From Bacteroidales bacterium (GTDB lineage: Bacteria > Bacteroidota > Bacteroidia > Bacteroidales > UBA3663), in the NCBI GenBank assembly GCA_017632695.1, contig JAGBQS010000319.1, positions 1 through 6,077 of the forward strand: a DNA stretch of 6,077 nt, in the 5' to 3' direction. A program made the position numbers and the translations under genes. Positions 1 through 5,511 of this stretch are shown in pieces; within the stretch, counting starts at the first letter, position 1, and each line of letters opens with the position of its first letter. Under the pieces are notes generated by a model that did no database searches, was not told the DNA's origin, and saw nothing but the letters and a program-made list of their open reading frames with translations.

Positions 1-1102
1 CTACCTCGAAGGCATCGGGTTTGTTGCCGTTATAGGCGCCGCCCGAATAGATGATCTGGATGGCGCGGGTCTTCAGTTCCTTGGGGAAGTGCCACTCCAG
101 ATAAGGAGTGCAGTGTACGGAGTCGAAGTCGGGCGTTTTACCTTCCGGCCAAACGTCCTGCTTGAAGTATTGTCCGCGCAGCGAATCGCTAGTAAAACGT
201 TCCATCAGATCCACTTCCGGCTGCAGTTCACCCAGGAATCCGATTTGGCGCATAAACTCGATGCCGCGCTCAAAGCCATAGGCTCCGTGTCCCTTACCCG
301 GGTACAGATGCAGTTCGGCGGGAACGTTCATCCGGCGATACTGCCGATAAATGAGTGTAGAACCGTTGGGCGAATAGACGTCGTTGCCGCCGTGATGCAA
401 GCTGATGGGACAGGTTTTCTCGTCGAACTTGAAGACGTCGCTTAATCGGACATCAACGCCATATCCCTGACGTACATCGGGACCGCCGTTCTCGCCGGCA
501 GTGGTTACGTACGCCGGAGCGTTCACGATAGCAAGATTGATGTGACAGGGAACGGTATCTAATTTATCGACGGGCGTGTAGGCAGGGGTCTGCGAGCTGG
601 TTGCCAGCAGCAAAGCCAGATGTGAACCGGCAGACATGGATACGACCCCGATCTTTTCCGGGTCGAAGCCGCGTTTTTTGGCTTCGCTGCGTACCATACG
701 GACGGCGCGCTGTCCGTCTTCCCAGGCTGACTGATAAATGGGCAGACCTACGGGTCGCGGTGTGCGGTAAACAAAGTTGACGCACTGTACGCCAACAGCA
801 GTCAGCTGTTCGCGCCACTTACGGATGAGCCCGACGTCGCAGCAGTTCATGTACGAGCCGCCGCTGATCAGAATCATGCAGGTTCCGTTCCGCAGTTCTT
901 CGGCAGGAGCGTCGAACCACTCCAGATAGGCGGTCTGATGTTTCTTGGGCTTGAAGTCCTTGCGACCTGTTTCGTCGGTCATTGCAGCAATCTGATGTTC
1001 CTGGAAATCGGGCATTTTGCCTTTAGGCCAAATGGTTTCGCGTTCTGTTGCAAACGAGCAGAAGGCATAAACTACGCCAATTAGTGTAAGTATCTTTCTC
1101 AT
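1..1102 (-). CDS. Exported alpha/beta hydrolase (esterase/lipase-like) with a second, related domain beginning; truncated at the left edge
   Basis: An open frame of 367 codons reads leftwards from the ATG at 1100-1102 and leaves the window without a stop. Residues 1-18 look like a Sec signal peptide: basic start (MRK), hydrophobic stretch 4-17, likely cleavage after S-F-A. The first domain (about 25-295) has an alpha/beta-hydrolase layout: oxyanion-type strand-turn ILISGGSY (77-84), nucleophile elbow VSMSAGS (154-160, Ser157), acid candidate Asp241 in HHGGND, and His272 in GKGHG. The elbow is SxSxG rather than the usual GxSxG. From residue 318 the start of the domain recurs: WPEGKTPDF (318-326) echoes WPKGKMPDF (25-33), PYLEW (333-337) echoes AYLEW (58-62), and IIYSGGAY echoes ILISGGSY. 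The protein therefore probably carries two hydrolase copies. Relatives often de-esterify carbohydrates or act on peptides; the substrate here cannot be told. It lies downstream of the lipoprotein gene on the same strand, 216 bases away, with its own candidate promoter. The fold is fairly sure, the activity is not. Confidence 0.85.
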   Translation of the reverse strand, partial: MRKILTLIGVVYAFCSFATERETIWPKGKMPDFQEHQIAAMTDETGRKDFKPKKHQTAYLEWFDAPAEELRNGTCMILISGGSYMNCCDVGLIRKWREQLTAVGVQCVNFVYRTPRPVGLPIYQSAWEDGQRAVRMVRSEAKKRGFDPEKIGVVSMSAGSHLALLLATSSQTPAYTPVDKLDTVPCHINLAIVNAPAYVTTAGENGGPDVRQGYGVDVRLSDVFKFDEKTCPISLHHGGNDVYSPNGSTLIYRQYRRMNVPAELHLYPGKGHGAYGFERGIEFMRQIGFLGELQPEVDLMERFTSDSLRGQYFKQDVWPEGKTPDFDSVHCTPYLEWHFPKELKTRAIQIIYSGGAYNGNKPDAFEV

Positions 1103-1196
1103 ATTCCCAAAGAAAGTCGGTTTAGGGATTAAGTTCAGGTTAATTTACGATGTCAGTGTTATTTGTTCTTCTCGAAACGGATACTAAAAAACGATG

Positions 1197-1204
1197 CAAA
1201 GATA
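1197..1204 (-). promoter_or_regulatory. Candidate Bacteroidales -7 box for the hydrolase gene
   Basis: Read on the minus strand this is TATCTTTG, a full match to the TAnnTTTG box of Bacteroides promoters, and the same eight bases occur before the lipoprotein gene. The predicted start would be near 1190, giving an untranslated leader of about 90 bases. No TTG-like -33 box sits at the usual 19-21 base spacing (the bases there are GGCG), so the call rests on the -7 box and its position alone. Confidence 0.5.
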
Positions 1205-1258
1205 ATAAATATATAGGTATTTTCGCCACGCTTTGTTCTTTTTTTTAAGAAATAGGTC

Positions 1259-1277
1259 AAAAAAAGATATTATCTTT
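1259..1277 (-). terminator. Weak AT-rich intrinsic terminator candidate after the lipoprotein gene
   Basis: Bases 1263-1269 and 1271-1277 are inverted repeats (AAAGATA / TATCTTT). Read leftwards, the stem runs into seven T (complement of the A run at 1259-1265). It lies about 40 bases past the lipoprotein stop codon. The stem has only one G-C pair and needs a three-base loop, so it would be weak; some read-through into the hydrolase gene is plausible. Confidence 0.3.
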
Positions 1278-1318
1278 CAAATTTTACATCCTTTTAGGGA
1301 GCATTTTGCTTTTATCTG

Positions 1319-2533
1319 CTACTTTAGCTGATGGAAATAACGCAGCGAATCGTATTCCTGATTACGGATGTGCTTCATCTCGAGCAAAAGCAGGTCCGGT
1401 CGGAATGGAGTGGACTCGAAATAGTCGTTTATTGCCGTGTTGCAGCCGAATACCTTGCCTTGCTGAGCAGCCTCAAACTGCCGGAAAAGCGGATTTTGGC
1501 CGATGAAATCCTGAAGGGACCAGTCATTGTCGGGCGAGAAATACTTGATAACCCACACATCGGCATTTTGTGCTTTGGCAAATACGGCTTCGGGCGAAAG
1601 AGCCAGCGAACCGCCGTGAACATCTTCGGACCAAGGATAACGGAAGCCGGCATCCTGATACAGCCAGCTCATGGTACTGCGTCCACCGGGAACATACCAG
1701 GTGGCACCATAGGGCGATTCTGCAAGTAGGGTGGGATGCGGTAAGGTGTCGGCTTCGGCCGAAAGAGTGTTGTAGCAGTTTTCGACCATTTGGAAAAGCG
1801 AATCGGCTTCGGATGTCTTGCCTATCAGACGACCGTAGAAACGCATCCATTCTGCTCGTCCGAGAGGCGTACTTTCCATATAGTCGGCACAATAAATGAC
1901 AGGCAGATCGGGTAGGACTGCCTGCATGACAGCCTGCGAGCTGCCTTCGTAGGGTGAAATCCAGATGGCCTGACTGTTTGCTGCCTTGATCACTTCAGCG
2001 TTGGGAGCTGTAGCCAGACCACCATCCAGAATCCGGCCGTCGTAGAGTGCCTGTTGCAGGTTGCGTGAGCAAATATAATCGGCATCGCAAAGCACGCCGA
2101 TGGTACTGTCGGCCTCCAGGACTTCGAGCAGATGGGCGTGACAGGCCGCCGTAACGGTTTGTTGCTGCAAGGGAGTAACCAAAACCTGAAGCGGACCGTA
2201 TTGGCGTTCCAGATTGTCGAGCCTGTCTTCAGTAAGCAAGAGGGTATCGGCAACGGGGGTCAGCAGGTATTGAATGGCCAGCTGTCGGGGTTGCCAGGGG
2301 TTGTGAATGCGGCAGAGAACAAGCTGATCGGGCAAATCCTGCATTTCCAGAAGGGAGGCATGACGTGTTGCCGCTTCAGTTACGGCCAACGGCTCGTCGG
2401 GAGTGCGCTGATGGCATGAAACAAGAAAAAATGTTGACAAAAAGATAGTAAATATACTTGTCGGCAATAGAAAACTGTATAGGTTGCTTTCTTTTTGTCT
2501 AATTGTATTCAAAATAATACGAATGCTATACAT
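1319..2533 (-). CDS. Lipoprotein, ABC transporter substrate-binding protein of the iron-chelate/cobalamin (BtuF/FecB-like) type
   Basis: This 404-residue protein starts at the ATG at 2531-2533, the only Met codon before the signal sequence, and stops at TAG. A long basic/polar N-region (1-20) is followed by a hydrophobic segment (21-38) and the lipobox LVSC with Cys40, so it should be a lipid-anchored envelope protein. The mature part resembles Peripla_BP_2 binding proteins as found in Bacteroides: an early IHNPWQP strand (76-82), the block CADYMESTPLGRAEWMRFYG (215-234) that is highly typical of this group, PGGRSTMSWLYQDAG (282-296), and a closing segment with FGCNTAINDYFESTPFRPD (362-380). 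Such proteins capture a siderophore-, heme- or corrinoid-type ligand and hand it to a FecCD/BtuC permease with its ATPase. No permease or ATPase gene adjoins it: downstream is a hydrolase, upstream the divergent trp operon. I see no room or structure for a cobalamin riboswitch in its short 5' leader. Family assignment is strong; the ligand is unknown. Confidence 0.85.
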   Translation of the reverse strand: MYSIRIILNTIRQKESNLYSFLLPTSIFTIFLSTFFLVSCHQRTPDEPLAVTEAATRHASLLEMQDLPDQLVLCRIHNPWQPRQLAIQYLLTPVADTLLLTEDRLDNLERQYGPLQVLVTPLQQQTVTAACHAHLLEVLEADSTIGVLCDADYICSRNLQQALYDGRILDGGLATAPNAEVIKAANSQAIWISPYEGSSQAVMQAVLPDLPVIYCADYMESTPLGRAEWMRFYGRLIGKTSEADSLFQMVENCYNTLSAEADTLPHPTLLAESPYGATWYVPGGRSTMSWLYQDAGFRYPWSEDVHGGSLALSPEAVFAKAQNADVWVIKYFSPDNDWSLQDFIGQNPLFRQFEAAQQGKVFGCNTAINDYFESTPFRPDLLLLEMKHIRNQEYDSLRYFHQLK

Positions 2534-2573
2534 TTTGCTTTGGATAAACCTTGATTTTTGCGATTTAGTGCTG

Positions 2574-2607
2574 CAAAGATACTCATTTTTGCTGATTTTT
2601 GCTCAAT
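2574..2607 (-). promoter_or_regulatory. Promoter of the lipoprotein gene (minus strand)
   Basis: On the minus strand a TATCTTTG box lies at 2581-2574, matching TAnnTTTG. An ATTG at 2607-2604 could be the -33 element; the gap of 22 bases is slightly longer than the usual 19-21. Transcription would begin near 2567, leaving a leader of about 35 bases before the ATG. It faces away from the trp promoter, about 85 bases from it. Confidence 0.6.
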
Positions 2608-2662
2608 TTTGGGGTAAAATTTAAGTTTTTTGCAGTTTTTGATGAAATTTTTTTCCTTTTTT
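2586..2662. repeat. Helically phased T-tracts between divergent promoters
   Basis: Runs of four to seven T start at 2586, 2596, 2607, 2626, 2636, 2648 and 2657, that is, at steps of about 10, 11, 19, 10, 12 and 9 bases. The first two belong to the repeated octamer ATTTTTGC (2585-2592, 2595-2602; another copy at 2554-2561). Such phasing is known to bend DNA, and the tract runs straight up to the trp -33 box. A role as a bend or UP-like element is inference; this could also be ordinary AT-rich intergenic sequence. Confidence 0.45.
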
Positions 2663-2693
2663 CTTGGATAATTCAAAATTATATGTACCTTTG
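2663..2693 (+). promoter_or_regulatory. trp operon promoter
   Basis: The -33 element CTTG (2663-2666) and the -7 box TACCTTTG (2686-2693) are separated by 19 bases, which fits the Bacteroides TTTG/N19-21/TAnnTTTG pattern well. Transcription should begin around 2699-2701, about 22 bases before the leader peptide start and 170 before trpB. I see no clear operator-like inverted repeat overlapping it, so control appears to lie mainly in the leader. Confidence 0.75.
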
Positions 2694-2721
2694 CGCCGTC
2701 AAAACTTAAATAATCGGACAG

Positions 2722-2763
2722 ATGATGAACAGTCGTGCATATTGGTGGTGGCAGTACTCATAA
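2722..2763 (+). CDS. trpL: trp leader peptide with three consecutive Trp codons
   Basis: A 13-codon reading frame, MMNSRAYWWWQYS, ends at TAA 2761-2763. Three adjacent TGG codons sit at 2743-2751. Tryptophan is the rarest amino acid, so three in a row in a tiny frame between the promoter and the trp terminator is the hallmark of ribosome-mediated attenuation. When charged tRNA-Trp is scarce the ribosome should stall on these codons and change the folding of the RNA behind it, permitting read-through into trpB. The peptide itself likely has no other role. Either of the two adjacent ATG codons could be the start; there is no strong Shine-Dalgarno sequence, which is normal in Bacteroidales. Confidence 0.88.
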   Translation: MMNSRAYWWWQYS

Positions 2764-2819
2764 CTTCAACGTTGTGGGTTGCAACCCTGTATGCAGACAA
2801 AAAGATAAAGGGCTTGTGA
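2751..2819 (+). promoter_or_regulatory. Candidate competing leader structures (pause stem and antiterminator)
   Basis: Two pairings can be drawn by eye. First, 2751-2757 (GCAGTAC, overlapping the last Trp codon) pairs with 2789-2794 (GTATGC), with G2754 bulged, and encloses the palindrome GGGTTGCAACCC (2776-2787). Second, 2779-2787 (TTGCAACCC) pairs with 2810-2819 (GGGCTTGTGA) through nine pairs, two of them G-U, with C2813 bulged. The second uses up most of the terminator's 5' arm, so it would act as an antiterminator. A ribosome stalled on the Trp codons would mask 2751-2757, break the first stem and favour the second. The exact pairing is inference and other local folds compete. Confidence 0.55.
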
Positions 2820-2845
2820 GACACGACGTCTTGCGAGCCTTTTTT
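2811..2845 (+). terminator. trp attenuator terminator
   Basis: Arms 2811-2822 (GGCTTGTGAGAC) and 2828-2839 (GTCTTGCGAGCC) form 12 uninterrupted pairs, three of them G-U, around the loop ACGAC, followed at once by six T (2840-2845). This is a textbook Rho-independent terminator. It lies 47 bases after the leader peptide stop and 25 before trpB, so it would end transcription before the structural genes when tryptophan is plentiful. Confidence 0.9.
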
Positions 2846-2870
2846 ATGAAACAACAAACCTAAATAATAT

Positions 2871-4070
2871 ATGAAATCGTACAATGTAGATGAAAACGGC
2901 TTTTACGGCAAGTTCGGAGGTGCATACATCCCCGAGATACTGTATAAGACAGTCGAGGACCTGAAAAAAGCCTACCTGCCCATTATTGAGAGTCAGGAGT
3001 TTCAGGATGAATACAGGGCATTGCTGAAAGATTACGTCGGACGTCCTTCTCCTCTTTACTTTGCCAAGCGAATGAGCGAGAAGTACGGCTGCCAGCTTTA
3101 CCTGAAGCGCGAGGATCTGAATCACACGGGTGCGCATAAAATCAATAACGCCATCGGTCAGATTCTGATTGCCAAGAAGATGGGCAAGACTCGCATTGTT
3201 GCCGAAACGGGAGCCGGGCAGCACGGTGTGGCCACAGCAACAGTCTGCGCCCTGATGAATATGCCTTGCCGTGTGTATATGGGTGCGCTCGATGTGCAGC
3301 GCCAGCACGTGAACGTGGAGCGAATGAAGATGCTGGGAGCCGAAGTCTTTCCTGTCGAGAGCGGCAATAAGACCTTGAAGGATGCTACCAACGAAGCTAT
3401 TCGAGACTGGTGCTGCCATCCGTCCGATACCTTTTATATTATAGGTTCGACAGTGGGTCCGCATCCTTATCCGGATATGGTGGCACGACTGCAGAGTATT
3501 ATCAGCGAAGAGATCAAGTGGCAGTTGCAGGAAAAGATCGGGCGCGATTATCCCGACTTCCTGATGGCCTGTCTTGGCGGCGGATCAAACGCTGCCGGAA
3601 CCATTTATCACTATTTGGACGAAGAGCGAGTAAATATTGTGCTGGGTGAAGCCGGAGGTTTGGGCATTGATACCGACAAGACCGCTGCTTCGATTGAGAT
3701 CGGTACGACGGGCATCCTGCACGGCGAGCGTATCAAGGTGATGCAGACCGAGGACGGACAGATCATCGAACCTTACTCAATCAGTGCCGGACTCGATTAC
3801 CCGGGAACAGGCCCGATGCATTGCAACCTGTACGATACGGGTAGGGCGCAGGTTCTGGCCGTGAACGATGATGAGGCGTTACGTGCCGCTTTCGAGCTGA
3901 CCCGTCTGGAGGGCATCATTCCGGCTTTGGAGAGCGCCCACGCGTTGGCTTTGCTACCCAGAATACAGTCGCAGTTCAAGCCTTCGGATGTGGTGGTACT
4001 GACCGTATCGGGTCGGGGAGACAAGGATTTGGACACTTATTTGAAACACAAAGATGAAATACAGTTATAA
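2871..4070 (+). CDS. trpB: Tryptophan synthase beta subunit
   Basis: This 399-residue protein has the usual TrpB length. It catalyses the PLP-dependent joining of indole with L-serine to give tryptophan, normally in an alpha2-beta2 complex with TrpA, in the cytoplasm. Visible hallmarks are the start NGFYGKFGGAYIPE (9-22), the PLP-lysine motif HTGAHKINNA with Lys90, the catalytic Glu112 within AETGAGQHG, the phosphate-binding loop GGGSNA (236-241), and the C-terminal SGRGDKD (380-386) whose Ser contacts the PLP ring nitrogen. All expected catalytic residues are present. It is the TrpB1 type that partners TrpA, judging by length and motifs. It is the first structural gene after the attenuator, an order (trpB before trpE) known from Bacteroides; trpA is not in the window. 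The start has an AT-rich upstream stretch rather than a Shine-Dalgarno site. Its last 17 bases overlap trpE in another frame, which suggests coupled translation. Confidence 0.97.
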   Translation: MKSYNVDENGFYGKFGGAYIPEILYKTVEDLKKAYLPIIESQEFQDEYRALLKDYVGRPSPLYFAKRMSEKYGCQLYLKREDLNHTGAHKINNAIGQILIAKKMGKTRIVAETGAGQHGVATATVCALMNMPCRVYMGALDVQRQHVNVERMKMLGAEVFPVESGNKTLKDATNEAIRDWCCHPSDTFYIIGSTVGPHPYPDMVARLQSIISEEIKWQLQEKIGRDYPDFLMACLGGGSNAAGTIYHYLDEERVNIVLGEAGGLGIDTDKTAASIEIGTTGILHGERIKVMQTEDGQIIEPYSISAGLDYPGTGPMHCNLYDTGRAQVLAVNDDEALRAAFELTRLEGIIPALESAHALALLPRIQSQFKPSDVVVLTVSGRGDKDLDTYLKHKDEIQL

Positions 4071-5478
4071 AGTCAATACCAGGTCGATGCTGGCCGATAT
4101 GGTGACTCCGGTTGGAGCCTACCTGCGTTTGCGCGATCTTTCCGACCAGTCCATCCTGATGGAGGGCTCCGACTACCATTCGGGCAAGAACGCCCGTTCG
4201 TTCATTGCCTTGCAGCCTATGGCACAGGTGTCGGTATCGCACGGAACGGGCAAATGCCAGTTCCCCGACGGAGAGGTCTTCGAGCATGAAATCAACCAGT
4301 CGTACAAGAGCGATGCCATCATCAACCGCTTCATGCAGAGCTTTGAAATCGACCCGCAGTATGCCGATACGATTGCATTATGGGGTTTCACATCGTTCAA
4401 TGCAGTAAGATATTTCGAGCAGATTGCCGTAAAGGACGAGACGCAGGCTAAAAACGATGCGCCCGATATGCTCTATACCTTATTTAAATATGTATTGGAG
4501 TTCGATCATTTCAACAACCGGCTGACCTTCTACGAACTGGTATCGGAGGCAGAACAGAATGCAGGCGAGAGTGGCATCGACCGTCTGGAAAAAGCCTTGA
4601 ACCGTCCGACGGTGGCAACCTTCCCGTTCCATCCGGTAGGCGAGGTGACCAGCCCGCTTACCGACGAGGAGCATAAAGCGAACATCCGCAAGGGTATTGC
4701 CCACTGCAAGCGTGGTGATGTGTTCCAGATTGTGCTGTCGCGCCGGTTTGTACAGCGTTACGAGGGTGATGACTTCAAGCTTTACCGAGCCCTGCGCAGC
4801 ATCAATCCTTCGCCGTACCTGTTCTATATGGACTTTGGCGGATTCCGTATCTTCGGATCGAGCCCGGAAACCCATTGCCGCATTGAGCGCGAGGCCGACG
4901 GTAAGCTGAAAGCCTATATCGACCCGATTGCCGGAACTACCAGACGCACAGGCGATGCCGTACAGGATAAGAAGAATGCCAATTACCTGCGCAACGACCC
5001 CAAGGAGAATGCCGAGCACGTGATGCTGGTGGATCTGGCCCGCAACGACCTGAGCCGAAACTGTTTCGGTGTGAAAGTGGACTTCTACAAGGAACTGCAG
5101 TATTACAGCCACGTCATTCATCTGGTTAGCCGCGTGAGCGGTACGCTGAATGCACAGGCCGATCCGGTCAAGACGTTTATCGACACCTTCCCGGCTGGAA
5201 CGCTGAGCGGTGCTCCGAAGGTAAGGGCTATGCAGCTTATCAGCGAGTACGAGCCGCACAATCGCGGAGCCTATGGCGGCTGTGTGGGCAACATTGCCTT
5301 CAGCGGTGCGTTGGATCAGGCTATCACCATCCGTACGTTTGTGTCGCGCAACCAGGAACTCTGGTTCCAGGCAGGCGGCGGCATCGTGGCCAAGAGCGAC
5401 GAGAATTACGAGCTGCAGGAGGTGAATAACAAACTGGGTGCCTTACGTAAGGCCATCCTGCTGGCCGAAGATATGTAA
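4054..5478 (+). CDS. trpE: Anthranilate synthase component I
   Basis: A 474-residue protein that makes anthranilate from chorismate with ammonia from TrpG, the committed step of tryptophan synthesis. The N-terminal regulatory domain begins TPVGAYLRLRD (18-28) followed by ILMEGSDYH (34-42), the region that binds feedback tryptophan in characterised enzymes. The chorismate-binding domain follows: GDVFQIVLSRRF (221-232), NPSPYLFYM (251-259), GSSPE (268-272), PIAGT (291-295; Ala here points to TrpE rather than PabB, which has Lys), KENAEHVMLVDLARNDLSR (317-335), HLVSRVSG (356-363), AGTLSGAPKVRAMQLI (381-396), and GGGIVAKSDENYELQEV (441-457) with the metal-binding Glu residues. The start at 4054 lies within the end of trpB and gives the normal N-terminus. 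An oddity is Gly38 where the classical LLES motif has the Trp-binding Ser. The stop codon is in frame with trpG, 11 codons ahead of it. Confidence 0.96.
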   Translation: MKYSYKVNTRSMLADMVTPVGAYLRLRDLSDQSILMEGSDYHSGKNARSFIALQPMAQVSVSHGTGKCQFPDGEVFEHEINQSYKSDAIINRFMQSFEIDPQYADTIALWGFTSFNAVRYFEQIAVKDETQAKNDAPDMLYTLFKYVLEFDHFNNRLTFYELVSEAEQNAGESGIDRLEKALNRPTVATFPFHPVGEVTSPLTDEEHKANIRKGIAHCKRGDVFQIVLSRRFVQRYEGDDFKLYRALRSINPSPYLFYMDFGGFRIFGSSPETHCRIEREADGKLKAYIDPIAGTTRRTGDAVQDKKNANYLRNDPKENAEHVMLVDLARNDLSRNCFGVKVDFYKELQYYSHVIHLVSRVSGTLNAQADPVKTFIDTFPAGTLSGAPKVRAMQLISEYEPHNRGAYGGCVGNIAFSGALDQAITIRTFVSRNQELWFQAGGGIVAKSDENYELQEVNNKLGALRKAILLAEDM

Positions 5479-5511
5479 TGGGAGTGTGGAACCTGCAAAA
5501 CGAAGAAGACG

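Noticed and set aside
89..445. Open frame of 118 codons on the plus strand
   Set aside because: It overlaps the hydrolase gene on the opposite strand, which has a signal peptide, catalytic motifs and an internal domain repeat.
1331..1729. Open frame of 132 codons on the plus strand
   Set aside because: It is antisense to the C-terminal part of the lipoprotein gene and shows no family resemblance.
2534..2700. Possible cobalamin riboswitch before the lipoprotein gene
   Set aside because: The predicted leader is only about 35 bases, AT-rich and without a B12-box-like segment, far too short for that riboswitch.
2846..2863. Five-codon mini-ORF (MKQQT) just before trpB
   Set aside because: It lies between the attenuator and trpB, out of frame with trpB, and has no regulatory codon bias; frames this short arise by chance.
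2844..3464. Open frame of 206 codons on the minus strand
   Set aside because: It is antisense to the N-terminal half of trpB and would start inside it with no promoter-like sequence.
4480..5259. Long open frame of 259 codons on the minus strand
   Set aside because: It lies wholly within trpE, whose family motifs are unmistakable. The antisense frame shows no recognisable motif and is explained by the GC-rich codon pattern of trpE.
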